Origin: Shewanella fidelis ATCC BAA-318
Lineage (GTDB): Bacteria > Pseudomonadota > Gammaproteobacteria > Enterobacterales > Shewanellaceae
Reading direction: 5' to 3'
NCBI RefSeq assembly: GCF_000518605.1
Contig: NZ_JADX01000005.1
Span: 434,001 to 498,000, forward strand
DNA: 64,000 nucleotides
The position numbers were made by a program, and so were the translations under genes. This document shows, one piece after another, positions 46,039 through 54,928 of this stretch; the stretch's first letter is position 1, and every line of letters starts with the position of its first letter. The notes below the pieces were generated by a model. It did not search any database and was not told the origin of the DNA. It saw nothing but the letters and a program-made list of their open reading frames with translations.

Positions 46039-46573
46039 TTCCCAGCCGCAGGCTGAAAAGCACCAGCGGCAACCTTTCGCTAAAAAGTTACTTGGTTGGT
46101 TAAAACAACTGCTATTGATGTTGCTGCTATTAACGCTATTTTCTGCCGCGTTAGATATATGGCGTGGTCGCGACATACCTAAAACCAACTTACCTAATAT
46201 TCAAGCAACAACGCTGCAGGGCGAACAAATAGATCTATTGGCTATGAGTCATGAGCAGCCGGTATTGTTGTATTTTTGGGGAACTTGGTGTCCGGTGTGT
46301 AGTTTTGTTAGCCCTTCGGTCAACATACTTGCTGATAGCTATCCAGTGGTAAGCGTGGCGATGACATCAGGAGTTTATGAAAAACTGCAGCGCTATTTAA
46401 AACACAAAGACTATGAGTTTGCGGTAATTAACGATCCTCATGGTGAAATAGCTAAGCAATGGTCGGTGCAAGTGACACCCACGCTTATGGTGATTAAAGA
46501 TGGTCAGCTGAGCTATTACACCAGTGGTTTTACCAGCTTGCCTGGTATGTGGTGGCGAATGTTGCTGGCGTAA
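46025..46573 (+). CDS. scsD: ScsD-like membrane-anchored thioredoxin
   Basis: The 182-residue protein has an N-terminal anchor (LLLMLLLLTLFSAALDI) and a periplasmic TlpA-like thioredoxin domain with FWGTWCPVCSFVSPS and the cis-Pro segment VQVTPTLMVI. It overlaps scsC by 14 bases and is the last gene of the operon. It is a probable partner of ScsB in periplasmic thiol reduction. Confidence 0.85.
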   Translation: MAKNNSQPQAEKHQRQPFAKKLLGWLKQLLLMLLLLTLFSAALDIWRGRDIPKTNLPNIQATTLQGEQIDLLAMSHEQPVLLYFWGTWCPVCSFVSPSVNILADSYPVVSVAMTSGVYEKLQRYLKHKDYEFAVINDPHGEIAKQWSVQVTPTLMVIKDGQLSYYTSGFTSLPGMWWRMLLA

Positions 46574-46663
46574 TACTGACTAAAATGCATGGACTAAACC
46601 TGACTAAAACAGATGTTGTTCTATACTGATTAACATCATTATTTGCACACTGTTGGAGTCACT

Positions 46664-46876
46664 ATGAGTCATACCTATAAGATCATCGAACTAACAGGAT
46701 CGTCGCCAATTAGTTCAGACGAAGCGATAAAAAATGCCATTGCTACCGCCAATGAATCGCTAAAGCACTTACGTTGGTTTCAGGTTGTTGAAACTCGTGG
46801 GCACTTAGAAGAGGGCATGGTGGCGCATTGGCAGGTAACGATTAAAGTTGGTTTCACGCTTGATCCTAAAGCGTAG
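46664..46876 (+). CDS. Dodecin (flavin-storage protein)
   Basis: The start at 46664 has GGAG six bases upstream; an in-frame ATG 21 bases earlier is rejected. The 70-residue protein matches dodecins: [35 protein letters not shown] (with the flavin-stacking Trp) and [10 protein letters not shown]. Dodecins form dodecamers that hold flavins. Confidence 0.9.
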   Translation: MSHTYKIIELTGSSPISSDEAIKNAIATANESLKHLRWFQVVETRGHLEEGMVAHWQVTIKVGFTLDPKA

Positions 46877-46885
46877 GGCTTATAA

Positions 46886-46906
46886 ATGGGGGCAATTTGC
46901 CCCCAT
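46886..46906. terminator. Hairpin between dodecin and queG
   Basis: Nine-base stem ATGGGGGCA/TGCCCCCAT with a three-base loop between convergent genes. No T-run, so only a probable terminator. Confidence 0.55.
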
Positions 46907-46914
46907 ATGATTAA

Positions 46915-48123
46915 CTAAGCGTCGCGTGGCATGCCTTTCTCAACGCTGCGGATCACCCGCTGAGTTTTACGGCTAACATCTTGGGGCAGACCGTGTTCAT
47001 TGCTTGTTTGTTTATCATGCTGTTGAGACAGCGCCCAGTCGATATGTTCAAGCACCATGATATCCACTTCGTCAGATTGCTTGCGCGCAACTAGCGCCTG
47101 GATAATCGCTTCGTTATAAGGTGCATTACCTAGCGCGACAGCAATGTTTCTAAGCCAGCGGGCATGACCAATACGGCGAATAGGACTACCTTCAGTTAGC
47201 TTTAAAAATTCCGTTTCACTCCAAGCAAATAGTTCGAGCAATTGCGGTTGTTTGAGTTGCGCTCGCGTATGGAAGTCACTCTCTTCAGTTAAGGGCGCCT
47301 TACTATTAACAGGGCATACCAATTGGCAGTCATCGCAGCCATATATACGATTGCCTATTGCTTGCCTAAACTCAACGGGGATCGCCCCTTGTAGCTCAAT
47401 AGTGAGATAAGAGATACAGCGGCTACCATCAACTATGTAGGGCTCAACAATCGCATTGGTTGGGCAAGATTTTATACAGGCAACGCAGGTATTACAGCCC
47501 TCTGCGACAGGGATATCTACCGGCAATGGCAGATCGATGAGTAGCTCCCCGAGAAAGAACCAGCTACCCACATCTTGATTGAGTAGCAAACTGTGTTTTC
47601 CAGTCCAACCAAGGCCAGCTTTATCGGCAAGAGGACGTTCGAGGATCGGTGCTGAATCAACGAAAGGGCGTGAATTTGGCTTGCAGATCCCTAAGAGCGC
47701 GAGTTCTGCTTCAATTTTATCGCCAAGCTTCTTCAGGCGATTACGCATCAGTTTATGGTAATCGCGTCCACCGGCGTAGCGAGAGATGTAGCCAAGGTTA
47801 GGATCGTTGAGATTCATTGCAAAGCCAGCTTGTGGCGGCAGGTAGTTCATTCGAGCTGAGATCACCCGTAGCGTGCCCGGATGTAACTCCTGAGGTCGAG
47901 CGCGCATCATGCCATGATTTGCCATATAGCTCATTTCACCATGATATCCCTTATCTAACCACTGCTGCAGTTTAGGTTCTTCATCGCTGAGATCGGTATC
48001 GCAAATACCCACTTGTGCAAAGCCTAGCTCTTGGCCCCAAGATTTAATTTTCAGGGCTAATTCGCCAAGTTGGCTGGCTGTTAAGCTGGTAAGTGGAGCA
48101 AGGTGTGAAGATGAGTCTGACAT
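46915..48123 (-). CDS. queG: Epoxyqueuosine reductase
   Basis: The 402-residue protein matches QueG: GYHGEMSYMANH near the start, RPFVDSAPILERPLADKAG (active-site Asp) and two four-Cys clusters, CNTCVACIKSCP and CDDCQLVCPVN, for two 4Fe-4S centres. It uses cobalamin to reduce epoxyqueuosine to queuosine in tRNA, so it is another B12 user in this window. The C-terminal HEAT-like region is followed by about 30 polar residues. Confidence 0.93.
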   Translation of the reverse strand: MSDSSSHLAPLTSLTASQLGELALKIKSWGQELGFAQVGICDTDLSDEEPKLQQWLDKGYHGEMSYMANHGMMRARPQELHPGTLRVISARMNYLPPQAGFAMNLNDPNLGYISRYAGGRDYHKLMRNRLKKLGDKIEAELALLGICKPNSRPFVDSAPILERPLADKAGLGWTGKHSLLLNQDVGSWFFLGELLIDLPLPVDIPVAEGCNTCVACIKSCPTNAIVEPYIVDGSRCISYLTIELQGAIPVEFRQAIGNRIYGCDDCQLVCPVNSKAPLTEESDFHTRAQLKQPQLLELFAWSETEFLKLTEGSPIRRIGHARWLRNIAVALGNAPYNEAIIQALVARKQSDEVDIMVLEHIDWALSQQHDKQTSNEHGLPQDVSRKTQRVIRSVEKGMPRDA

Positions 48124-48167
48124 AGATAAATTAGCGGCTTAGATTAACCGCTAATGATAGCAGTTAT

Positions 48168-48326
48168 ACCAATCAGTATAAAGATTTGCTCGCCATTCTG
48201 GGCGTTTTTGGCTGCCTACTTCTGCGTTGAATAACTTCACAAGGGAACAACCATTATTTCAGTTATTCGCCTTGAATTAGTTTGCCAAAAACGCTCTGAG
48301 TAGATCAACTTCTTATACTGATTGGT
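48168..48326. mobile_element. MITE-like inverted-repeat element (159 bp)
   Basis: Perfect 14-base terminal repeats, ACCAATCAGTATAA at 48168-48181 and its complement at 48313-48326. The similarity continues inward with gaps to GGGCGTTTTTGGC on the left and GCCAAAAACGCTC on the right. It has no coding capacity and lies between queG and a GGDEF gene. I take it as a miniature non-autonomous element; a full-length relative is not in the window. Confidence 0.7.
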
Positions 48327-48341
48327 AATAGGTATACGTGA

Positions 48342-50225
48342 TTAACTCATTTGCGCTTGATTACGACCATTGGCCTTGGCTTGGTAAAGGGCATGATCAG
48401 CCTGTTTAAGTAAGCTGGCTAAGTTATCGTCAGTTTTTAAGCCCGCAACACCAGCACTAATGGTTAGCGTAAACCCTGGTGGAAAGCTTTTAAAATCAGT
48501 ATTACTTACCTGTTGCACTAATGTTCGGGCAAGTTTGTAGGCTTGAGCTTTGTCGGTATTAGGTAAGATGATCAAAAACTCTTCTCCACCTACACGCGCA
48601 GCTTCTTGCTCTGAGCTAAGTACATTTCGGCAAGTTTTGGCTAAGAGTTTAAGGGCAAGATCGCCAACTTCATGGCCGAAATTATCATTTATCGCTTTGA
48701 AGTTATCGGCGTCAAAGCTGATAACACTAAATGGGGTTTGTGTATTTTTTGCTTGCTCAGTGAGCTGTTCTGCTTTGTCGTAAATATAACGCCGGTTTGG
48801 CAGTTGGGTTAAGTCATCGGTTAAAGCCAGTGTTGATAACAACTTATTCTTTTGGTTTTGCTTATAAGCAAAAATTGAAATGATCAGTAAAATTAAACCG
48901 CCAAGTAAAATAATGATCCACTGTTGCAGCTTGTTTTGCTCTAACATCGCCAGCTCAATATCTCTGAGTTGCTGGTTTTCAATAAGGTGCTTGTTTTCTT
49001 GCTCAATTTGGTCGGCGTTGAAACGAGTCCGCATCTCTGTTGTATGAGTCGATAACAGTTTTTTGTCGAGCTCATTATGCAGATTTACGTATTCGTTAAG
49101 CGATTGATAGGCTTGTTGCCAGTCATTTTGTTTGACAAAAATATCACTTTCTAATTGTTGTAACTGCGCTAACCCTGTTATGTTTTTAACCCGCATAAAG
49201 GCGCTTCTGGCCTTTTCTACGCTAGTATGAGCAGCTTCTAATTTGTTTTCGTTGAGGTAAATTTGCGCCTGAAATAAGTGTAAAAAGGCATAAAAGCCTT
49301 CATCTGAAGGCGAAATATACTCCACTGCACTATCAATATAGCGTTGCGCCTGTTTAAACTCAGCTAACTTAATTAAGGTACCAGCCATATTTACTGCGAC
49401 AGTTGCTTGCGCCATATGCTCACCTTTCTCGCCCCAGTAGAGATAAGCCTCATTAAAGCGTGCTTTGGCGCGATCTAATTGGCCTAGTTCTTCTTCGGCG
49501 ATGGCAATAGAAACCGAGATGGTATTGGCGACATCAAAGTTTTGGCTAGCAATTTTGCTGCGGTGCAGCTGTTTAAAGTATCGAATGGCACTGGTTTGAT
49601 CGCCTAAGCGCCGATAAGCATTAGCAATTTCATACAGATTTAACTCTTCCCAAGCAGGAAGGTTAAGGTTTTGGTACATGGATTGCGCTGTGATTAAATC
49701 TTCAAGTGCGTGGGTAAAGTTGCCTTGATAAGAGTGAAGGTAGCCGCGCATACTACGGGCATCGGCTACAAGACGCAGATCCTCTAATATGTAGGCATCA
49801 TTTATCGCTTTATTGTAGCCTTTTAGTGCAGCATCAACGTCACCACTTTGTTCTACATACCAAGTCTTACATAGCATTAAATCAAGTTTGTGACTTGGAT
49901 ATTGTGCTAATAATGGATTGGTTAACGCCTTTTCTGCAAAAGCTAGCGCGACAGCGACTTGACCCTCTTTATAGATATCGAATGACCAGCAGCGAGCGCG
50001 ATCTTTACGCAGTTGACGCCATGCATCATTAGGTGCAATTAACGAATCCAACTCATTAATGTAGCTTAGGTACTGCTGGTGATCGTTAATAGCAATGCCA
50101 TTATCAATGGCTTTAAAAATAGCGTCTGCTTTTTGGTTATTTTCAGCGTCAGCAAAGCTTAAGTTGCTGGTTAACAGCAAGCTAGCGATGAAGAAAACCT
50201 TTGCTAAAAATAATGGCTTTTGCAT
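48342..50225 (-). CDS. TPR-GGDEF diguanylate cyclase (tandem paralogue 1)
   Basis: The 627-residue protein has a signal peptide, a periplasmic TPR array (about 30-420, for example LEDLITAQSMYQNLNLPAWE), one membrane helix (about 443-462) and a GGDEF domain from LTDDLTQLPNRRYIYDKAEQ. The signature is VGGEEFLIILPN (near residue 543), so it should be active and make cyclic di-GMP. It is a close paralogue of the gene just upstream (200 bases away), with whole blocks identical (SAIRYF, IAIAEEELG). Confidence 0.88.
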   Translation of the reverse strand: MQKPLFLAKVFFIASLLLTSNLSFADAENNQKADAIFKAIDNGIAINDHQQYLSYINELDSLIAPNDAWRQLRKDRARCWSFDIYKEGQVAVALAFAEKALTNPLLAQYPSHKLDLMLCKTWYVEQSGDVDAALKGYNKAINDAYILEDLRLVADARSMRGYLHSYQGNFTHALEDLITAQSMYQNLNLPAWEELNLYEIANAYRRLGDQTSAIRYFKQLHRSKIASQNFDVANTISVSIAIAEEELGQLDRAKARFNEAYLYWGEKGEHMAQATVAVNMAGTLIKLAEFKQAQRYIDSAVEYISPSDEGFYAFLHLFQAQIYLNENKLEAAHTSVEKARSAFMRVKNITGLAQLQQLESDIFVKQNDWQQAYQSLNEYVNLHNELDKKLLSTHTTEMRTRFNADQIEQENKHLIENQQLRDIELAMLEQNKLQQWIIILLGGLILLIISIFAYKQNQKNKLLSTLALTDDLTQLPNRRYIYDKAEQLTEQAKNTQTPFSVISFDADNFKAINDNFGHEVGDLALKLLAKTCRNVLSSEQEAARVGGEEFLIILPNTDKAQAYKLARTLVQQVSNTDFKSFPPGFTLTISAGVAGLKTDDNLASLLKQADHALYQAKANGRNQAQMS

Positions 50226-50426
50226 TGATTAACGGTTATGAAGTCGTTGATATTCATAACTAAGCATACACTATCTTTTCTTTAAAAGGATAGCTTTTAA
50301 CAACGCAATATACACTTGTGTAATGATTTATGCATGAAACATGCTGAAAAAATGCATGTTATTGGTGTTTTTTACCAAGCCTTTTGCTCTATTTAGTTGT
50401 TAAAAGCGCTGCTTGGCAGCGCTTGA

Positions 50427-52313
50427 TTATAGACTTTTTACTTGATCACGACCTTGATGTTTTGCGTTATAAAGCGCGTCATCAGCTCTTTTTAGTAGAG
50501 GTAACAGTTTATTGTCGGTTACCTCTATACTGGAGACTCCGGCGCTGATGGTGATTGAAAAACCTTCGGGAAAGCTACTAAAGTTAGCATTGCGGATGCG
50601 CTGAACTAACTCTTCGGCAACGTTAATGGCTTGTGCTTTGTCGGTATTTGGAAGCACAACTAAAAACTCTTCACCGCCAACACGGGCTGCAATGTATTTT
50701 GTTCCGAGTACTGCTCGGCAAGAGTCTGCTAAGAACTTTAATGTATTGTCGCCGACTTCATGACCATAGGTATCGTTTACTCGTTTGAAATAGTCGGCGT
50801 CAAAAGCGATAAATGACAGCGGCCTTTCGTAGATAAGGGCTTCTTCAAAACAACGTTGAGCCTTGTTATAGATATAGCGACGATTAGGGAGTTGAGTTAA
50901 GTCGTCAGTGAGTGCAAGTGCCGATAGCAACTTGTTCTTTTGCGACTGTTTATAGGCAAATAGCGAAATAATGACGATTAATAAGCCACCAAGCGCAATA
51001 ATTATTCCTTGTTGTAATTTGTTTTGCTCAAGCATTGTTAGCTCAAGCTCTCTCAGTTGTTGATTTTCAATTAGGTGGCGGTTCTCATTTTCAATCTGTT
51101 CAGTATTAAAACGGGTACGCATTTCAGTGGTATAGCTAGATAATAACTTGTCATCGAGCTGGTTGTGGATCTCGATATAAGCACTTTGACTGTTAAATGC
51201 TCGCTGCCATAATCCTTGTTCACGGAAAATTTGGGTTTCAATTTGCAGTAATTGCGCCAAGCCGCTGGCATTTTTTAGACTTGAAAATGCGGCGCGTGAC
51301 AGTGCTACGCTGTTGTGGGCTTGCTCTAATTGTTTTTCTGCTAGGTATATTTGGGCATAGAACAGGTGCATGTAACTATAAAAACCTGGATCATTTTCTA
51401 AAATAATCGGCTCGGCTTCTGCTAAGTATTTTTTGGCTTGTTTGAATTCGCCCAGTTTAATCAAGGTACCTGCGATATTTACTGCCACAGTCGCTTTTAA
51501 ACTGTCATCGCCTTTCTTCTGCCAGTATTGGTAGCTTTGTTCAAATAGAGCTTTAGATTTGTGTAAATTACCTAATTCTTCTTCGGCAATCGCTATTGAA
51601 GCAAGCATGGTGTTGGCCGAGTCAAAATTGTTATTTTTACGCTTTATCTGTTCTAGTTTTCTAAAGTAACGAATCGCACTCTTTTGATCACCAAAACGAC
51701 GATAGGCTTTAGCGATTTCATAAAGGTTTATTTCAACAAAAATAGGTAGGTCGAGATTGTCGTATAGGGATTGTGCACTAATGAGATCTTCTAACGCTTG
51801 GCTAAAGTTACCTTGAAATGAATGCAGATAACCACGCATCGCTCGGCTATCGGCTACTAAGCGTAGATCTTCTAGCGCATAAGCTTTGCGCAGTATGTTG
51901 TTGTAACCATTTAGTGCTGACTCAACATCACCATCACGTTCGGCATACCAAGTTTGGCATAACTCTAAACCCAGCTTATGGTTTGGGTAACTAGAGAGCT
52001 GTGGATGAGTGAGCGCATGCTTTGCAAAATCGAGTGCTTTAGCAATTTGTCCTGGCTCAAAAATATTATGTGACCAGCAGCGAGCACGCGCTAATCTGAG
52101 CTGTCTATTTACATCATTTTTAGCGATTAGTGGCTCAATCTGGTTGAGTAAGTTGAGATACAACTCATTGTCATACACGGCTTCGCCATTATCAATGCGA
52201 GTAAATAGGGCATCGGCCTCAGCATTATTACTTAAAGTCGCATTGCTAACAGAGCTAAATGATAGCGTGATGAGTAAAGTGATTAGCTTAATAAACGGAT
52301 TGAATTTGGCCAT
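50427..52313 (-). CDS. TPR-GGDEF diguanylate cyclase (tandem paralogue 2)
   Basis: The ATG at 52313 (MAKFNPFIKLITLL) starts a good signal peptide; a further ATG 27 bases upstream is less likely. The 628-residue protein repeats the layout of its neighbour: TPR region, one helix (about 444-463) and GGDEF with VGGEEFLVVLPN. Long shared blocks such as ALTDDLTQLPNRRYIY show a tandem duplication. The differences lie mostly in the sensor, so the two probably respond to different signals or tune the same one. Confidence 0.88.
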   Translation of the reverse strand: MAKFNPFIKLITLLITLSFSSVSNATLSNNAEADALFTRIDNGEAVYDNELYLNLLNQIEPLIAKNDVNRQLRLARARCWSHNIFEPGQIAKALDFAKHALTHPQLSSYPNHKLGLELCQTWYAERDGDVESALNGYNNILRKAYALEDLRLVADSRAMRGYLHSFQGNFSQALEDLISAQSLYDNLDLPIFVEINLYEIAKAYRRFGDQKSAIRYFRKLEQIKRKNNNFDSANTMLASIAIAEEELGNLHKSKALFEQSYQYWQKKGDDSLKATVAVNIAGTLIKLGEFKQAKKYLAEAEPIILENDPGFYSYMHLFYAQIYLAEKQLEQAHNSVALSRAAFSSLKNASGLAQLLQIETQIFREQGLWQRAFNSQSAYIEIHNQLDDKLLSSYTTEMRTRFNTEQIENENRHLIENQQLRELELTMLEQNKLQQGIIIALGGLLIVIISLFAYKQSQKNKLLSALALTDDLTQLPNRRYIYNKAQRCFEEALIYERPLSFIAFDADYFKRVNDTYGHEVGDNTLKFLADSCRAVLGTKYIAARVGGEEFLVVLPNTDKAQAINVAEELVQRIRNANFSSFPEGFSITISAGVSSIEVTDNKLLPLLKRADDALYNAKHQGRDQVKSL

Positions 52314-52626
52314 TGAGTAGACTCTAAAAACTGCAGTCATAAATTACTAAACGCAAGCATACACCAAATCGTATAAATTATATTGATTTTTAAGGTGTTA
52401 ATTTTATTGATTAAAAGAGTATTTTAAAAACCTTTTTGTGTATAGACAATCTGAAGTCGCTTTACTCGTTTTTTAGCGAGGGTAGATTAGCTCTAGTGTA
52501 ATTAAGTCTGTTAACTAGTATGCATGTTTTTTGCTGTGGTGAGTTTTAGTCGTAATGCGACGAAAGCGAGGTTAAAATAGCGCCCAAAGAGTGCTATACC
52601 CAGCGCTAATGTTGAGAGAGATAAAG

Positions 52627-53064
52627 ATGACAGAAGTAACTCAAGCTTACAAAGCGCGCGCCGAGCAAGTGGCACTTAATGTGTGCAACACGGTTATGCC
52701 AATGGATCAAATTCCTGAGAACTTATTTGAAGCTTATGCAAACCTTTGTAATGAGCTAATTGAAGATACCGACCTTAAATTCAACTCAGGTTGGGATGCA
52801 TTGCCTGCTAGTGCGAAAGCGCTTTTGCCAAAAGAAGATTTTCATGGATTTTACATTGCTAACGCATGGTTTCAGTTAAGCCGCGTGGCACAAGATATTG
52901 CTGAAATGGCAGATACTGAAGATGAGATAGCTGAGAAAGAGTACAACGGTATTTTCACTCGTCTGTCAGATGCATCACTGAAAGAAAGTGTGCGTAAATT
53001 GAAGAAAGCACGAACTGACCGTTCGATGCTTAATAGCATCAAGGCTGTGATTGAAGGCAAGTAG
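52627..53064 (+). CDS. Conserved hypothetical protein (DUF3069-like)
   Basis: The start at 52627 follows GAGAGAGAT. The 145-residue cytoplasmic protein is helical and acidic (NLFEAYANLCNELIEDTDL; FHGFYIANAWFQLSRVAQD; a charged C-terminal half). Size and pattern match what I recall as DUF3069, a family confined to Shewanella, Vibrio and relatives. No function is known. It is a single gene with its own terminator. Confidence 0.6.
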   Translation: MTEVTQAYKARAEQVALNVCNTVMPMDQIPENLFEAYANLCNELIEDTDLKFNSGWDALPASAKALLPKEDFHGFYIANAWFQLSRVAQDIAEMADTEDEIAEKEYNGIFTRLSDASLKESVRKLKKARTDRSMLNSIKAVIEGK

Positions 53065-53108
53065 TTTGGTTTAGCTTCTGCAAAAAGTTTAATTAAAAAG
53101 GCTATTTC

Positions 53109-53141
53109 AAAAGGCTATGGGAGTTTCCCCGTAGCCTTTTT
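53109..53141 (+). terminator. Rho-independent terminator
   Basis: Stem AAAAGGCTA/TAGCCTTTT with inner GGG/CCC pairing, then a T-run, 45 bases after the DUF3069-like gene. Confidence 0.85.
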
Positions 53142-53600
53142 ATTTTGGGTGTAGATAAGCTAATTTTCTATATTTTCTTCGGAAGGGGGAGCTCTTAAGG
53201 TGGAGAGTATCTGCCAGCAACTGTGGTTCAAATGGCCTGCGGCCAGCGTATGTGCAGATACTGCCGTGACACGTAGCAAGTCCATCTGACCTCCATGGAT
53301 GGAGGAAATGCCAAATTCAGTATGGAACTGAATTGGCCATGGAAGCTCGACCATGACGAATAGCATCCATGCTAAAAAGCCAGTTCGGCATCCTGCCTCT
53401 CGTTCGAGAGCTTGATAACTTCGTTATCTCTCACCAGAACATGGACGGTCACAGCCGCATCTACACTAGGTTAGACAAGCACATTCTTTGGCATATGGAG
53501 TAATGGTTAAAGTCCTAGCTCATTAATGGACAGAAACTGGTTCGAGCTTAAGCTCTGAAAATACTCTTGGCCTTAGGAAAGCTATGACAATCAGGTATGC
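53142..53600. repeat. Gene-free region with a string of mini-palindromes
   Basis: No credible gene lies here. Successive hairpins are at 53233-53245 (TGGCC-TGC-GGCCA), 53290-53305 (CCTCCA/TGGAGG), 53310-53337, 53338-53355, 53362-53373, 53397-53410 (CTCTCG/CGAGAG) and 53414-53428 (GATAAC-TTC-GTTATC). They lie at the downstream end of the integron cassette array. From about 53430 to 53600 I see nothing recognisable. Confidence 0.65.
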
Positions 53601-53655
53601 GGTAACGCTTCAAGAAGCGGCGCTTTCAGCGTCCGCCTTACTTGACTTGTTAACC
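53601..53655 (-). other. attC site 2 (overlaps the end of the membrane-protein cassette)
   Basis: Read on the minus strand: outer box GGTTAAC, spacer AAG, left arm TCAAGTAAGGCGG, inner hairpin CGCT-GAA-AGCG, right arm CCGCTTCTTGA, then AGC and GTTACC. The left arm has two bases (T and G) with no partner on the right arm, the extrahelical bases expected of attC bottom strands. The site is translated as the last residues of the CDS. Confidence 0.85.
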
Positions 53656-54422
53656 ATACTAGACCCTAAACTCAAATATTCATTGACGTTTGTAGTCAGT
53701 TGTTTAATAAGCTCTTTTTGTGATTCAGTACGTTCATCTTGTGGAAGTTCCTCAGCAATTTTCAAAGCAAGGCTTATATTTTGTGTAATGACTAACTTCT
53801 GATGATACTCACTCATCTTGACGATTGTTTTGTTGTAGAGGTAGAAAAACACAGCAGCGATAAACTCACTAAGGAGTCCGGTAGCCGTTGTCACATAAGC
53901 GGGATCAGTTTGCCCACGGAACATCATGACTATACCTACAACAATAATTAATAACCCAGCCAAACAGGCAAACATGCTCAATCTAAAGCTCTTGTTTGCT
54001 TGCTCTTGCGTTTGAAGGTAGTACTGATCAATATACTTAAAGTTGATTTGTACCAGCTTAGTAAAGAAGTTTTCTTCGATTTGCTCCTGTAACTCTTCGG
54101 CACCTTCCTTAGCTAGCTGGATGTCTAGCTTGTTGTTTATCATGCTAAATATTAAGGTAATATAACCAACAAAAAGAGCATAGATAACAGCACCGCCAGC
54201 GGCTCCTAAAACAATAGGAGGAATAGCTTCAACAAAGGTTAGTTTAGTCTCTCCTTTTACGACTATCTCGTAATACAATGCACACGCACCTAAAACTGTT
54301 GCAAGTGCAAAAATCCACCATCGAAAGCGAAACAGTTCAATAGACTTTTCGTTATTTGCTTTTCTTGCTTTTAGTTCTAGAACTTTTTCGTGTTGTGTTT
54401 TTTCTTTCTTTGAGTCTGACAC
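53610..54422 (-). CDS. Cassette-borne membrane protein with TRADD-N-associated 2TM-like domain
   Basis: The start is a GTG with AAGGAAG seven bases upstream (270 residues). A charged N-terminus is followed by two helices (WWIFALATVLGACALYY; PIVLGAAGGAVIYALFVGYI), a cytoplasmic coiled region, then NKSFRLSMFACLAGLLIIVV and TATGLLSEFIAAVFFYLYNK, which resemble the TRADD-N-associated two-TM domain found in predicted bacterial conflict systems. A helical C-terminal part follows and the last 14 residues are encoded by attC. A role in phage defence or cell death is a hypothesis. The domain match is from memory. Confidence 0.65.
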   Translation of the reverse strand: MSDSKKEKTQHEKVLELKARKANNEKSIELFRFRWWIFALATVLGACALYYEIVVKGETKLTFVEAIPPIVLGAAGGAVIYALFVGYITLIFSMINNKLDIQLAKEGAEELQEQIEENFFTKLVQINFKYIDQYYLQTQEQANKSFRLSMFACLAGLLIIVVGIVMMFRGQTDPAYVTTATGLLSEFIAAVFFYLYNKTIVKMSEYHQKLVITQNISLALKIAEELPQDERTESQKELIKQLTTNVNEYLSLGSSMVNKSSKADAESAAS

Positions 54423-54438
54423 GATACTTCCTTTGTAT

Positions 54439-54496
54439 GGTTAACGCTCAAAGCAGCCGCGCATTTATGCGTCGGCTGCCTTTGTTTGTTATAACC
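54439..54496 (-). other. attC site 1
   Basis: Read on the minus strand: GGTTATAAC, AAA, left arm CAAAGGCAGCCG, inner hairpin CGCAT-AA-ATGCG, right arm CGGCTGCTTTG, AGC, GTTAACC. The arms pair perfectly except for one unpaired G in the left arm, the extrahelical base used by IntI. It starts right after the TAA of the upstream cassette gene and ends 16 bases before the next GTG start. Confidence 0.9.
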
Positions 54497-54859
54497 TTAC
54501 CCATACAGTGACACATTGATACTTGGCTTTACAGAAATCCGGACACCATATGGAATTGATGATTCCCCGTCATATCTACTTGTACCAAAACACTGTGCGG
54601 GGGCAAACTCTAGATATTCTTGAGACCGCTCATATTTTCTTGCTACACCAGCACAATCGATTAGCTGCATTGAGAATAAGGCGCGCTCACTTTCTTCGCT
54701 AAATAGCTCAAACCGGACATCGCCATCATATTGATAGATGGTTAGGGCGAGCGTGATGCTTCCTTTGCTTACGGTGTATTTGTGCCAAATTCCATCGGCT
54801 TCCACTTCTGGCTCAACCTCAAGAACAGCCAGTACATCCGTTTCGTCCCAAACTAGCAC
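54497..54859 (-). CDS. Cassette-encoded protein of unknown function
   Basis: The GTG at 54859 has GGGAG seven bases upstream (120 residues). The protein is acidic and beta-rich by pattern (WHKYTVSKGSITLALTIYQY, DVRFELFSEES, GVRISVKPSINVSLYG), with two Cys, and has no signal peptide or membrane helix. No family recognised. As the neighbour of the membrane-protein cassette it need not share a function with it, since cassettes move singly. Confidence 0.65.
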   Translation of the reverse strand: MLVWDETDVLAVLEVEPEVEADGIWHKYTVSKGSITLALTIYQYDGDVRFELFSEESERALFSMQLIDCAGVARKYERSQEYLEFAPAQCFGTSRYDGESSIPYGVRISVKPSINVSLYG

Positions 54860-54873
54860 GTAATCTCCCGTGA

Positions 54874-54928
54874 GTTATAACAGTATATTAGGCTGAATTC
54901 CGAATAAGAACAGTCAGCCTAGTTAATC
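54874..54928 (-). other. Degenerate attC-like site
   Basis: On the minus strand, GATTAAC is followed by perfect eight-base arms TAGGCTGA/TCAGCCTA and ends at GTTATAAC, directly before the cassette gene start. The spacing and the outer boxes are poor, so it may be a decayed attC from a gene-less cassette. Confidence 0.45.

Noticed and set aside
53160..53366. 68-codon minus-strand frame in the palindrome region
   Set aside because: Its composition follows the hairpins; no ribosome site and no protein-like pattern.
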